A DNA stretch of 48,744 nucleotides from a virus. The notes under the pieces are model-generated. The model did no database searches. It worked only from the letters and a program-made list of their open reading frames with translations, and had not been told where the DNA came from. Of this stretch, positions 7,231 to 13,902 are shown one piece after another. A program made the translations under genes and the position numbers. The number at the start of each line of letters is the position of its first letter. Within the stretch, counting starts at the first letter, position 1. Where the stretch lies: positions 1 through 48,744 of the IMG/VR virus record IMGVR_UViG_3300036846_000837; one strand, given 5' to 3'.

Positions 7231-7746
7231 ATGGTTGATATTTCTTTAGGCTTTACTGCTATTAAAGAGACTCTGGGTCTGCTTAAAACAATCAACGATG
7301 CAAAGTCTGATTTTGAAATTAGAGCAGCGACCTCAGAAGTACAGAGCAAACTTTTAACTCTTCAGTCTGAATGCTTTTCTCTTGGCGATGCGATCCGCTC
7401 TCGAGAGGAAGAGATAATGCATCTCAAAGCAAAAATTGCAAAATTCGAAGATTTTGAAAGCAAGGTTGAAGGTTATGTTTTGAATCAGCTTGATTCTGGA
7501 ACACTTGTTTACACGAAGAGTGAAGCTGTGCATGGCAAAGAAATAGCAGTGAATCTTTGCCCAAACTGCTTTTCCCGCCATGCAATATCGATACTCCAAC
7601 CTCTGTCGATAGGTGAAAGCTCTGTCTTTCATATCAGCCGTTGCCTCTCTTGCGATCAGAAATTAGCCATGAACAAAAACGTGAACTATAAGCCCCCAAA
7701 AACAATGAGAGAGATTGGGGAAGAGCTCAATGGTGGTCTTTGGTAG
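7231..7746 (+). CDS. Coiled-coil protein with C-terminal zinc ribbon, unknown
   Basis: From the ATG at 7231 the protein has 171 residues. It begins MVDISLGFTAIKETLGLLKT, then a long amphipathic helix rich in E, K and L (about 40-85, AIRSREEEIMHLKAKIAKFE), then a zinc-binding pair CPNC and CLSC about 33 residues apart. An upstream in-frame ATG at 6997 would add 78 residues, but that part overlaps repeated leader sequence, has no family character and is rejected. It is oriented against the leftward operon and flanked by two boxA/repeat units, suggesting insertion. I recall similar proteins near phage immunity regions but know no function. Confidence 0.65.
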   Translation: MVDISLGFTAIKETLGLLKTINDAKSDFEIRAATSEVQSKLLTLQSECFSLGDAIRSREEEIMHLKAKIAKFEDFESKVEGYVLNQLDSGTLVYTKSEAVHGKEIAVNLCPNCFSRHAISILQPLSIGESSVFHISRCLSCDQKLAMNKNVNYKPPKTMREIGEELNGGLW

Positions 7747-7776
7747 AAACATCAGTCTCAGTTGGTGATATCCAGA

Positions 7777-7788
7777 TTGTTAAAGAGC
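7777..7788 (-). promoter_or_regulatory. boxA-like antitermination element, copy 1
   Basis: The minus strand reads ACGCTCTTTAACAATCTGG, which contains the boxA core CGCTCTTTA and closely resembles rrn leader boxA. It lies about 110 bases past the end of the first leftward gene, where a nutL-type site would act on pL transcripts. Confidence 0.55.
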
Positions 7789-7840
7789 GTATCGTCACGA
7801 AGGGCGTTTTTTCTTGCGAACCATCCCGACTGAGTTTCTG

Positions 7841-7888
7841 AACTCTCCACCTTACTCAGACTCAAGGAAAAGGGTGAGTGAGCATGCT
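7841..7888. repeat. Imperfect 48-bp repeat, copy 2
   Basis: This segment includes CTCTCCACCTTACTCAGACT and ends GTGAGTGAGCATGC, paralleling 7066-7113. A further short echo (GCGAATCATCCCGATC near 8126 against GCGAACCATCCCGACT near 7816) suggests the leader grew by duplication. Confidence 0.55.
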
Positions 7889-7906
7889 GATGTGGGCCAG
7901 CTTTTA

Positions 7907-8098
7907 CTATCCAGCAATGTCACAGCACGGTTCTTGAACTTGAGATGAAAGGGTGGCGGCTGCCGAAAGATGCCATTTTTGGCAATCAGCACCCTGAAGA
8001 CTAAGTACTTGCAACTCACATAAGTTAGTTTCTGCAGTTGCTTTAATTAACCGCCAGAATTCAATTTTGGCGGTAACACTTTCAGATCCTTCCATCAT
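7907..8098 (-). CDS. Small first gene of the leftward early operon
   Basis: The 63-residue protein begins MMEGSESVTAKIEFWRLI and is preceded by AGAGG at six bases. It is the first frame after the predicted pL, the place of N in lambda. It is not arginine-rich at the N-terminus as N proteins are, and has three cysteines. I cannot name it. Its location and ribosome site support it being real. Confidence 0.5.
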   Translation of the reverse strand: MMEGSESVTAKIEFWRLIKATAETNLCELQVLSLQGADCQKWHLSAAATLSSQVQEPCCDIAG

Positions 8099-8201
8099 CT
8101 AAACCTCTTATTGAGTACCTGCTTCAGCGAATCATCCCGATCTTCGTGTGCCTCGGGCGGCTACTTCATGGGCGTCCTGCCTGTTCGCTGCTGATGGAAT
8201 A

Positions 8202-8230
8202 ACATTAAGATATCTTAAATTAAAAGTCAA
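8202..8230 (-). promoter_or_regulatory. Leftward early promoter pL
   Basis: On the minus strand TTGACT (8230-8225) and TAATGT (8207-8202) are separated by 17 bases. The palindromic operator TTAAGATATCTTAA fills the spacer and touches the -10. The -35 matches consensus at five of six positions; the -10 is weak. Position and operator overlap support it. Confidence 0.6.
8205..8218. promoter_or_regulatory. Repressor operator in pL
   Basis: TTAAGATATCTTAA is a perfect 14-base palindrome. Its AAGATATCTT core recurs at 10198-10207 in front of cro, and the half site ATCTTAA recurs beside pR. It is the likely CI/Cro binding site. A second inverted repeat (ACAACTT/AAGTTGT) lies at about 8244-8261. Confidence 0.65.
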
Positions 8231-8324
8231 TATCAAAGTGAAGACAACTTAAATAAGTTGTGTGGCAGTGGGTGGGCTGGTGGAGTTGAGGGGAACGCAG
8301 TAGAGGGATTGGCAGGGGGGCGCA

Positions 8325-8350
8325 TAAAAAAACCGACTGTAAAGTCGGTT
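8325..8350 (-). terminator. Terminator of the cI operon
   Basis: AACCGACT (8331-8338) pairs with AGTCGGTT (8343-8350). On the minus strand the stem is followed by seven T, just after the stop of the last leftward gene of the cI operon. The 8231-8324 stretch holds no gene. Confidence 0.85.
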
Positions 8351-8361
8351 TTCGAGTATAG

Positions 8362-9048
8362 CTATGGGGTTGGATTTCCAGACATTACCCCGTAAATTTT
8401 ATAAAGCGCAAACGCTAATGCAGGCAAGCCAAGCGCCCATTTGATAATTTCAAGTTTTACATCACTAAGCTTACCTTCGAGTTTTGCTTCTTGTATGGAC
8501 AGAGCCGCATCAATTTTCTTGGAATGAGACTCCAAAGCAGTTTCGATACGCACTGATTGAAGATCAAGCCTACTGTTAATACTTGCATGTTGTGACGAAA
8601 CAAGGCTTTTGATCTCCTTTAAGTCGGAGGACATAAGCTCACGCCATTTGGCCATGTCAGCTTGCATACTGGATGCAACAGCATCCACTTCAGCTTTGTT
8701 GGCCTTAAGCAGCGCTTGAATCTCGTTTCTGGTCAAATCAGACATGTCATTTTCCACGCTTGGTTTACTATCCATAGCTTCTGGATCCTCACTTGGTGAA
8801 TCTAATCTTATGTTTAGATTACCTTCCGAAGTCCTAGGCAGTATCTCACGCTCAGTTTGCTCAGTGATGACAATACTATTGGGTTGTTTTGAATTATACT
8901 GTTTTACAGCATTTGTGCCAGTTTCCACAAATGTCATAAAGCTATTATGTGGTAAACCGTCAACTTTTATAGTGTAGGGTGTGGATTCTCCAGGCATCTC
9001 ATAAGAAATGTTCATGGTTCCACATGACATGCTGTGTGATTTATCCAT
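8362..9048 (-). CDS. Coiled-coil protein with C-terminal membrane anchor, rex-position gene 2
   Basis: The 228-residue protein has three parts. A beta-like N-terminal region (1-90) opens MDKSHSMSCGTMNISYEMPG. A long coiled coil (about 105-200) has phased K/E/L and the repeated pattern ADMAKWRELMSSDLKEIKSL. One hydrophobic helix (about 202-222) sits near the C-terminus. It is the distal gene of the cI transcript, the place of the membrane protein RexB in lambda, but has no sequence likeness to RexB that I can see. A lysogenic role such as exclusion of other phages is inferred from position. Confidence 0.7.
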   Translation of the reverse strand: MDKSHSMSCGTMNISYEMPGESTPYTIKVDGLPHNSFMTFVETGTNAVKQYNSKQPNSIVITEQTEREILPRTSEGNLNIRLDSPSEDPEAMDSKPSVENDMSDLTRNEIQALLKANKAEVDAVASSMQADMAKWRELMSSDLKEIKSLVSSQHASINSRLDLQSVRIETALESHSKKIDAALSIQEAKLEGKLSDVKLEIIKWALGLPALAFALYKIYGVMSGNPTP

Positions 9049-9057
9049 GATGTAAGA

Positions 9058-9402
9058 TTATTTTTGTTTTTGTTGTTCTAGCTGTAGGAGGAGAGAGTCA
9101 ATAGCTTCTCTTAGGCCTTTCAACTGTACTAGCGGCATTGTTACTGTACAAGAGTGAACTAGTTCGTTAGTTGAGCCAATTTGTAACGATTTTTCCTTCA
9201 CGATATGCTCGTCTTCATTGTGGTTGTCTGATTCATTATCTTCATTATCTTCATTAATGATTGCTGGGACCGCCCTAGTGCTAATGAAGTGCACATCAAC
9301 TGTTGTCTCATTGGTTGTAGCTACAGGTGCAAAACCAACGAAGTCGGCTCTGTATTCGGCATAATTTTCTATTTTCTTTATTTTACTTAATTTAACTGAC
9401 AT
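9058..9402 (-). CDS. Unknown cytosolic protein, rex-position gene 1
   Basis: This 114-residue protein starts at MSVKLSKIKKIENYAEYRAD, with AAGGAG 8 bases upstream; an earlier ATG lacks such a site. It has a beta-rich first half, an acidic asparagine/glutamate-rich loop (NEDNEDNESDNHNEDEH, about 60-76) and a C-terminal helix (LREAIDSLLLQLEQQ). The ends vaguely resemble the DUF3467 fold, with low confidence. It lies 9 bases before the coiled-coil gene and 82 after cI, so it should be expressed in the lysogen together with the repressor. Confidence 0.65.
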   Translation of the reverse strand: MSVKLSKIKKIENYAEYRADFVGFAPVATTNETTVDVHFISTRAVPAIINEDNEDNESDNHNEDEHIVKEKSLQIGSTNELVHSCTVTMPLVQLKGLREAIDSLLLQLEQQKQK

Positions 9403-9484
9403 CTTTTTCTCCTTGATAAGATGCTTTGATTCTAACTGCATGAAATTAAATAAAAACCTAACGTAAAGTTAAGTGAAGTATAAA

Positions 9485-10144
9485 TTATAGTGAAGTGTCG
9501 TTAACTCCATCACTGTCTACATACCTCGAGGCTTTGAGTATGCCTGCAACGTATTCAACTTTTTGAATACTATCACAGTTCATAGTAACTGGCCTGTGAT
9601 CCTGGTTGATACTTGTGAACTGGTACTCCCCTTCACGAGTGTAGTTGAGCACCTTGATCATGTTGTGCCCATCTTTGGTGCGTACAAACACTTCATCGCC
9701 AGGATGGGTCGTCGTGCCAGGTTCAATCAGAACAAACTCACCAGACTGGATACGTGGCCACATGCTATCACCACGGACGCGAAGCCCGTACGCATTCGGG
9801 TCATCGCTATAAATCTTCAGCCATCCACCACGGTACTCGACCATGTCGATCATGCCATCAACTCCTAAAACGGCATCACCAACAACGGGGACAAGCCCTG
9901 GTCGAACCTTGCCTACATATGTGATGTTTTCGTCGATCGCATCCCCATACAAGAGATGCGATGGAGAGCATTCTAATGCTGCCGCGAGAGACATCAGATT
10001 ATCCCCCTTTGGCTCTGTTTCAGATCGCTCCCACTGTGAAATCGCAGCGTTAGAAACGCCGACTTTTTTAGCCAATGTTACTTGGCTCAACTTCTTTGCC
10101 TTTCTCCGCGCATGAATGCGCTCGCCCACGGTTTCTTTTTTCAT
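9485..10144 (-). CDS. cI: CI-type repressor with LexA-like peptidase domain
   Basis: Of its 219 residues, 6-60 form an XRE helix-turn-helix (SQVTLAKKVGVSNAAISQWE) and about 120-205 form an S24 peptidase domain with the dyad S127 (GDSMWP) and K164 (MIKVLNY). RecA-stimulated self-cleavage would link induction to DNA damage. The linker reads VPVVGDAVLGVDG, with no canonical Ala-Gly pair, so the cut site may be unusual. Operators with AAGATATCTT or ATCTTAA cores lie upstream and in pL. Two further genes follow on the same strand. Confidence 0.92.
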   Translation of the reverse strand: MKKETVGERIHARRKAKKLSQVTLAKKVGVSNAAISQWERSETEPKGDNLMSLAAALECSPSHLLYGDAIDENITYVGKVRPGLVPVVGDAVLGVDGMIDMVEYRGGWLKIYSDDPNAYGLRVRGDSMWPRIQSGEFVLIEPGTTTHPGDEVFVRTKDGHNMIKVLNYTREGEYQFTSINQDHRPVTMNCDSIQKVEYVAGILKASRYVDSDGVNDTSL

Positions 10145-10152
10145 AGTTAAGC

Positions 10153-10179
10153 AATCTTAAATCTAGTTGACTTAAGATT
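10153..10179. promoter_or_regulatory. Operator between cI and cro, inverted ATCTTAA half sites
   Basis: AATCTTAA (10153-10160) and TTAAGATT (10172-10179) form an inverted repeat with an 11-base spacer. It overlaps the -35 of pR and lies 9 bases before the cI start, so binding could control both directions. Confidence 0.55.
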
Positions 10180-10195
10180 CCTTTGGTTAAATAAT
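10167..10195 (+). promoter_or_regulatory. Rightward early promoter pR
   Basis: TTGACT (10167-10172) and AATAAT (10190-10195) are separated by 17 bases, each one mismatch from consensus. Operators flank both elements. Transcription would start near 10202, 26 bases before cro. Confidence 0.75.
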
Positions 10196-10210
10196 TAAAG
10201 ATATCTTAAA
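10195..10210. promoter_or_regulatory. Operator at the pR start point
   Basis: The core AAGATATCTT (10198-10207) is the central ten bases of the pL operator palindrome. It covers the predicted start point of pR, so a bound repressor would block initiation. Confidence 0.6.
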
Positions 10211-10227
10211 TTTATTAAGGTAAAAAA

Positions 10228-10425
10228 ATGCTTAAGGAAAAAGTGGTCAAGCACTACGGCTCTCAGCGTGCAATTTCCGCTGCCCTTGGAGTCAGTGATT
10301 CGGCCGTATCTCAATGGGGGGAAGTCATTCCAGAGAGAGCTGCTCTAAAGCTAAGCCGCATCACTGGTGGAACTCTTGTATATGACCCGTCGTTTTACAA
10401 AAAGTCTACCGCGCCAGCGGCTTAA
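10228..10425 (+). CDS. cro: Cro-like repressor
   Basis: This 65-residue protein has a helix-turn-helix at residues 12-31 (SQRAISAALGVSDSAVSQWG) and the short C-terminal strand typical of Cro (GGTLVYDPSFYKK). It is the first gene of the pR operon, divergent from cI, with an operator-bearing gap of 83 bases. AAGG lies 10 bases before the ATG. Cro would turn down early transcription after induction. Confidence 0.88.
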   Translation: MLKEKVVKHYGSQRAISAALGVSDSAVSQWGEVIPERAALKLSRITGGTLVYDPSFYKKSTAPAA

Positions 10426-10452
10426 CCAAAACCACAGAAGTGGAGAACCCTT

Positions 10453-10986
10453 GTGGACAACAAAGACTTTCCTACCCAGGACGACATCAGCGAAGCGATA
10501 CACAAGCTGATCACCCAATTCCCAGGAAAATACAGTGCGATGGCCTTGCAGTTGGATCCAGTGGCCGGGACTGAAAATGCTCTTCGTAACCGCGTCCGCC
10601 AAGTATCAGGGCAGGTAGTGCCGCTGGGTATGGCTGTAGAAATGGAGTCAATCTCAGGCCGTAGCGATATCACCGAGGCGATGTGTAAGCACGCTGGTGG
10701 CGTATTCGTGAAGCTGCCAGAAATCGAACAGGCGGATAACGAAGAGTTGTTGATCAAGTTCAACGAGCTGATGTCAGCGCTTGGCCTGTTTGCTAAAGCG
10801 CATAACGAATTTACAGCTGATGGGGTGCTGGACAACGACGAGAGCAGAAAGCTGAAAGCTAAGGGTTACCGGGTTCAATCGCTGGTGGCGGAGATATACG
10901 CGGTGACGGTGATGATGTTTGGAGAGGGTGACGCCCAGGATATGCGGTCCCGGGCGTCGAGTGCATCAATTAAACGTGTGGAGTAA
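10453..10986 (+). CDS. CII-family phage regulator (YmfL type)
   Basis: This 177-residue protein starts at GTG after GTGGAG. An N-terminal helix-turn-helix-like part (DDISEAIHKLITQFPGKYSAMA, ALRNRVRQVSGQVVPLGMA, up to about residue 60) is followed by an alpha-helical C-terminal half. It matches the e14 YmfL/phage regulatory CII family in position and pattern. It presumably influences the lysis-lysogeny choice. It is the second pR gene, 27 bases after cro. Confidence 0.75.
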   Translation: MDNKDFPTQDDISEAIHKLITQFPGKYSAMALQLDPVAGTENALRNRVRQVSGQVVPLGMAVEMESISGRSDITEAMCKHAGGVFVKLPEIEQADNEELLIKFNELMSALGLFAKAHNEFTADGVLDNDESRKLKAKGYRVQSLVAEIYAVTVMMFGEGDAQDMRSRASSASIKRVE

Positions 10987-10993
10987 TTAACGC

Positions 10994-11179
10994 ATGAACA
11001 GTGTACGCAATTTAGCGGGTATCCCGCAACTTCGTTGCCGTGCTGTAGCTGGTGGACGTTCGCCAGCAGCGTTTTCGTATGAGCTCAATGTACAAGGCCG
11101 ATGGTTAGCCATCAACCACAGCTATGCGGCTTGGGTTGTGGGTAACGGCAAGTTTTTAGCGAGGGGAAATCATGGATAA
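10994..11179 (+). CDS. Small phage protein of unknown function
   Basis: This 61-residue basic protein starts at the ATG at 10994, 7 bases after the CII-like gene. It overlaps the DUF4222 gene start by 8 bases at its own stop. The composition (RNLAGIPQLRCRAVAGGRS) does not identify it. Tight packing in the pR operon supports a real gene. Confidence 0.5.
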   Translation: MNSVRNLAGIPQLRCRAVAGGRSPAAFSYELNVQGRWLAINHSYAAWVVGNGKFLARGNHG

Positions 11180-11354
11180 CGAAGTGATTATCCCGTTCGA
11201 AATGCGCTGTCGTGACAGTCACGGTGTGATTGTTCATGTGACTGGAGTTGATCGGGTAAACCACCGGGTCATATTCCGCCGTCCGGGTTACCCATATGAC
11301 TGCGCATGCCCACGCCGGGACTTCGGTACAAAATTTAAAAAGGTAGAGCAATGA
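11172..11354 (+). CDS. DUF4222-family small phage protein
   Basis: This 60-residue protein contains DSHGVIVHVTGVDRVNHRVI followed by RRPGYPYDCACPRRDF and FGTKFKKV, the ordered features of the DUF4222 family found just upstream of phage replication genes. Its role is unknown. Its stop overlaps the replication-gene start (ATGA), indicating coupling. AGGGGAA precedes the ATG. Confidence 0.7.
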   Translation: MDNEVIIPFEMRCRDSHGVIVHVTGVDRVNHRVIFRRPGYPYDCACPRRDFGTKFKKVEQ

Positions 11355-12409
11355 GCGTCTTAATGCAGTTACTGGATCGCCCAATAGCGTTTCAGCCTTC
11401 TTTTGTTGGGCTGGGTGCTGGCGTTACCGGTGCTGTACTGCTTTCGCAGTTGGTGTATTGGCAAAACCGAATGGATGGCTGGTTCTACAAGACCCAGGCT
11501 GAGCTGACGACCGAAACTGGTCTGTCACGCTATGAGCAGGAAGGCGCCAGGAAAAAGTTGGTTACCGCCGGCGTGTTGGAAGAAGACCGCAGAGGGGTAC
11601 CCGCAAAACTCTATTTTCGCGTTAACAAAAGCCGCCTGGAAGCCCTGCTGATTCAGTATGCGGAAAACCAGCAATCCAGTATGCGGAAATCCCGCATTCA
11701 AGAATGCGACAAACCAGCAGACAAGAATGCGGAAATTCCGCGGACAAGTCTGCAGAAAACCCCCGAGCCAGATCGGGGAAATTCCGCATTCATTCATACA
11801 GGAGATTACACAGAGAATACTTCAGAGATTACTACAGAGAAGAAACCTGTACGTCAGCTGGCTCCACCAGCAGACCCACAAGCCGACTCTCTGAAAATCG
11901 ATTACAAGGCCATGCTTGAGGCCTTCCATAGCACGCTTCCTGAACTGCCAGTCGTTCTTAAAATCACTGACGACCGCCGCAAGAAGCTCCGCAAACTCTG
12001 GGCCGACTACGAGCTGAACCTTGAGAAGTGGGGGGCTTACCTGCGGTTCATCTCGAAAAAATGCCGTTGGATGCTGGAAGACCGTGCAGATACCAACACC
12101 GGCAAGACCTGGCGCAAGAAGGATTTCGACTACCTGATCACCGAGAAATGCTACCTCAAGGTCAAGGAGGAGCGAGCCAATGACCTGCCGAAGGTTCAGA
12201 AGCTTGATAGCGCTGCTCGAGAAGACGCTTACACCCGCTTGGTATCCCAACGCCGAAAACCCCAAAACGAGGTTGAGGCACTGGCGAAGGAAATGGCCGG
12301 ATCTCTTGGGCGTATGACCGATTACGACGCACGCAGGGCGTGGACCGGTATCTGGGCGCAGGCAGTAACCAGGGCAAGCGAGAACGACCTAGCGAGGTTG
12401 GCATCATGA
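11351..12409 (+). CDS. Phage replication initiator protein, lambda O position
   Basis: The 352-residue protein has a winged-helix DNA-binding domain at 1-95 (WQNRMDGWFYKTQAELTTET, GLSRYEQEGARKKLVTAGVL). A low-complexity linker (about 100-165) has a coding sequence that carries repeated iterons, and a helical C-terminal domain (about 175-350) is likely to contact the helicase loader or helicase. It stands where lambda O stands: after cro/CII, before RusA and Q. No separate helicase or loader follows, so it must recruit host DnaB/DnaC; this is inference. The stop overlaps the next ATG. Confidence 0.78.
   Translation: MSVLMQLLDRPIAFQPSFVGLGAGVTGAVLLSQLVYWQNRMDGWFYKTQAELTTETGLSRYEQEGARKKLVTAGVLEEDRRGVPAKLYFRVNKSRLEALLIQYAENQQSSMRKSRIQECDKPADKNAEIPRTSLQKTPEPDRGNSAFIHTGDYTENTSEITTEKKPVRQLAPPADPQADSLKIDYKAMLEAFHSTLPELPVVLKITDDRRKKLRKLWADYELNLEKWGAYLRFISKKCRWMLEDRADTNTGKTWRKKDFDYLITEKCYLKVKEERANDLPKVQKLDSAAREDAYTRLVSQRRKPQNEVEALAKEMAGSLGRMTDYDARRAWTGIWAQAVTRASENDLARLAS
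11657..11792 (+). other. Putative replication origin: iterons within the initiator gene
   Basis: Repeats with core ATGCGGAAA occur at 11657-11666, 11680-11689 and 11725-11734, with a divergent copy (GAATGCGACAAA) at 11702-11713. Inverted copies CCGCATTC occur at 11692-11699 and 11784-11791. The unit GAATGCGGAAATTCCGC at 11725-11741 is nearly palindromic. An AT-richer stretch follows (11790-11850). This copies the lambda arrangement, with ori inside O. Confidence 0.65.
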
Positions 12410-12624
12410 AAAATCTAGTTCTGATACCACTGTCGAGCATCGCGTACCACATCTGGCGCCGCCGGGCGTTGAAAGAGGCACGGAGTTTCTGGCGGTCTCG
12501 CCAAAAGAACCGGCTAGATGCTCTGGCCGGTGGGTATGTAACTGGGTGGCAGCAGTGGCACTTCGAATGGGATTACTACGGTGTACGCGGGATTGTCCGT
12601 GCAGCGGTTGGGGAGGGCGAATGA
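12406..12624 (+). CDS. Small phage protein of unknown function
   Basis: This 72-residue protein starts MKNLVLIPLSSIAYHIWRRR at an ATG overlapping the initiator stop (ATGA). It ends by overlapping the RusA start. It has a hydrophobic N-terminus followed by many arginines and tryptophans (WQQWHFEWDYYGVRG). The four-base overlaps on both sides support translation. I know no function. Confidence 0.6.
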   Translation: MKNLVLIPLSSIAYHIWRRRALKEARSFWRSRQKNRLDALAGGYVTGWQQWHFEWDYYGVRGIVRAAVGEGE

Positions 12625-12998
12625 TTCTGACCTTGCCATTTCCTCCAAGCGTTAACGGCTACTGGCGCTCGCCAAACAAGGGCTCGTTGAGAGGCAGAAC
12701 TCTGGTCAGTGAACGCGGCAGAGCATTTCAAGCCGAGGCCATCGCTCAGGTGTTTGAGCAGCTACGTCGCCGGCCGAAGCCAATCAGTGCAGATATCGCC
12801 GTTGAGGTCGTGTTCTGTCCACCGACCAAAGCCCGACGTGACCTGGATAATTACTTCAAGGGCCTGTTCGATGCGATGACCAAGGCTGGTGTGTGGCTCG
12901 ATGACAGCCAGATTAAGCGCATCAATGCGAGCTGGGGGCCAGTGACCAAAGGCGGCAAGGTGGAGCTCCGGATCAGGGAGGTTACTGATGCTGGATAA
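12621..12998 (+). CDS. rusA: Holliday-junction resolvase RusA
   Basis: This 125-residue protein has the RusA signature: PFPPSVNGYWR near the start, then KARRDLDNYFKGLFDAM (about 71-87) with the conserved acidic residues, and WLDDSQI (about 93-99) for metal binding. It cleaves four-way junctions from replication and recombination before packaging. The ATG overlaps the previous stop. The length equals typical RusA (about 120). Confidence 0.9.
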   Translation: MILTLPFPPSVNGYWRSPNKGSLRGRTLVSERGRAFQAEAIAQVFEQLRRRPKPISADIAVEVVFCPPTKARRDLDNYFKGLFDAMTKAGVWLDDSQIKRINASWGPVTKGGKVELRIREVTDAG

Positions 12999-13104
12999 AA
13001 ACACAGGTATCGGTTATTTTGATAGAGCAGTTAATCGCCTCCCCAATCACTATGCGGGTGACGGGATGGGGAGGCTGGCTAAAACCAATGTGTGGAGTAA
13101 TACA

Positions 13105-13902
13105 ATGAATCAATTGATCGCGATTGATGGCGTAGCTGTACGTCAGGATATCAATGGCCGCTATTGCCTGAATGATTTGCACCGTGCAGCAGGAAGCGAA
13201 GGGCGCCAACGTCCGAGCGTTTGGCTGCAGAACAATCAAACCCAAGAGCTTGCTCAAGAAATAAGCAAAGCAGGAATCCCGGCTTTGGAAGTCATCAAAG
13301 GGGGGATCAGCCCTGGCGTTTACGTTTGCAAGGAGCTGGTTTACTCATATGCCATGTGGATTAGTCCTGCATTTAGCCTAAAGGTCATCCGCACTTTTGA
13401 CGCTGCAGCAGTTGGCCAGCATGTTTCACAGACGGCAGATCGCATTCAGGCGGGTATTCTGCTACTTGAGTCAGCATCTCGAATGCTGAACCTTTCAAAT
13501 TCGTCAAAACTTGGCGCCTATCAGAAGCTGCAGGACTTTGCCGGCATTCCTAACCTGATGCCAACCTATGCCATTGACGCTCCATCTGATTCGGTAGACG
13601 GCTCAAGCCGGCCTACAATGTCACTCAGTGCCATTCTTAAGGAACACTCAATCCCTGTCAGTCCCCAAGAGGCTTATCGCCGGCTGGAAGAAATTGGCAT
13701 TGTTGAGCACCGATCACGCCGAAGTACATCGAGAGCCGCTAAGGGAGGCGTTAAGCAGTTCTGGGCTGTGACAACAAAGGGCCTTGCTTACGGTAAAAAC
13801 ATCATCAACCCAGGCAACCCGCGCGAAACTCAGCCTCATTTTTACGATTCCCGGGCATCTGAACTTATCAAGCTGATGATGACGGCTAAGGCCAGGGCAT
13901 GA
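13105..13902 (+). CDS. KilA-N/BRO-type antirepressor-like protein
   Basis: From the ATG at 13105 the protein has 265 residues. Residues 1-110 form a KilA-N domain (MNQLIAIDGVAVRQDINGRY, LNDLHRAAG, VCKELVYSYAMWISPAF) that binds DNA. The C-terminal part (about 170-265) resembles the winged-helix ANT/phage regulator domain (SLSAILKEHSIPVSPQEAYRRL). GTGGAG lies upstream at good spacing. An ATG at 12988 overlapping the RusA stop, with GGAGG before it, would add 39 residues of no known type; the conserved family start favours 13105. It probably counteracts repression or controls early genes. Confidence 0.75.
   Translation: MNQLIAIDGVAVRQDINGRYCLNDLHRAAGSEGRQRPSVWLQNNQTQELAQEISKAGIPALEVIKGGISPGVYVCKELVYSYAMWISPAFSLKVIRTFDAAAVGQHVSQTADRIQAGILLLESASRMLNLSNSSKLGAYQKLQDFAGIPNLMPTYAIDAPSDSVDGSSRPTMSLSAILKEHSIPVSPQEAYRRLEEIGIVEHRSRRSTSRAAKGGVKQFWAVTTKGLAYGKNIINPGNPRETQPHFYDSRASELIKLMMTAKARA

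Noticed and set aside
12988-13104. Longer start of the KilA-N protein
   Set aside because: It has a ribosome site but adds 39 residues outside the family; the conserved family start is at 13105. Not fully excluded.
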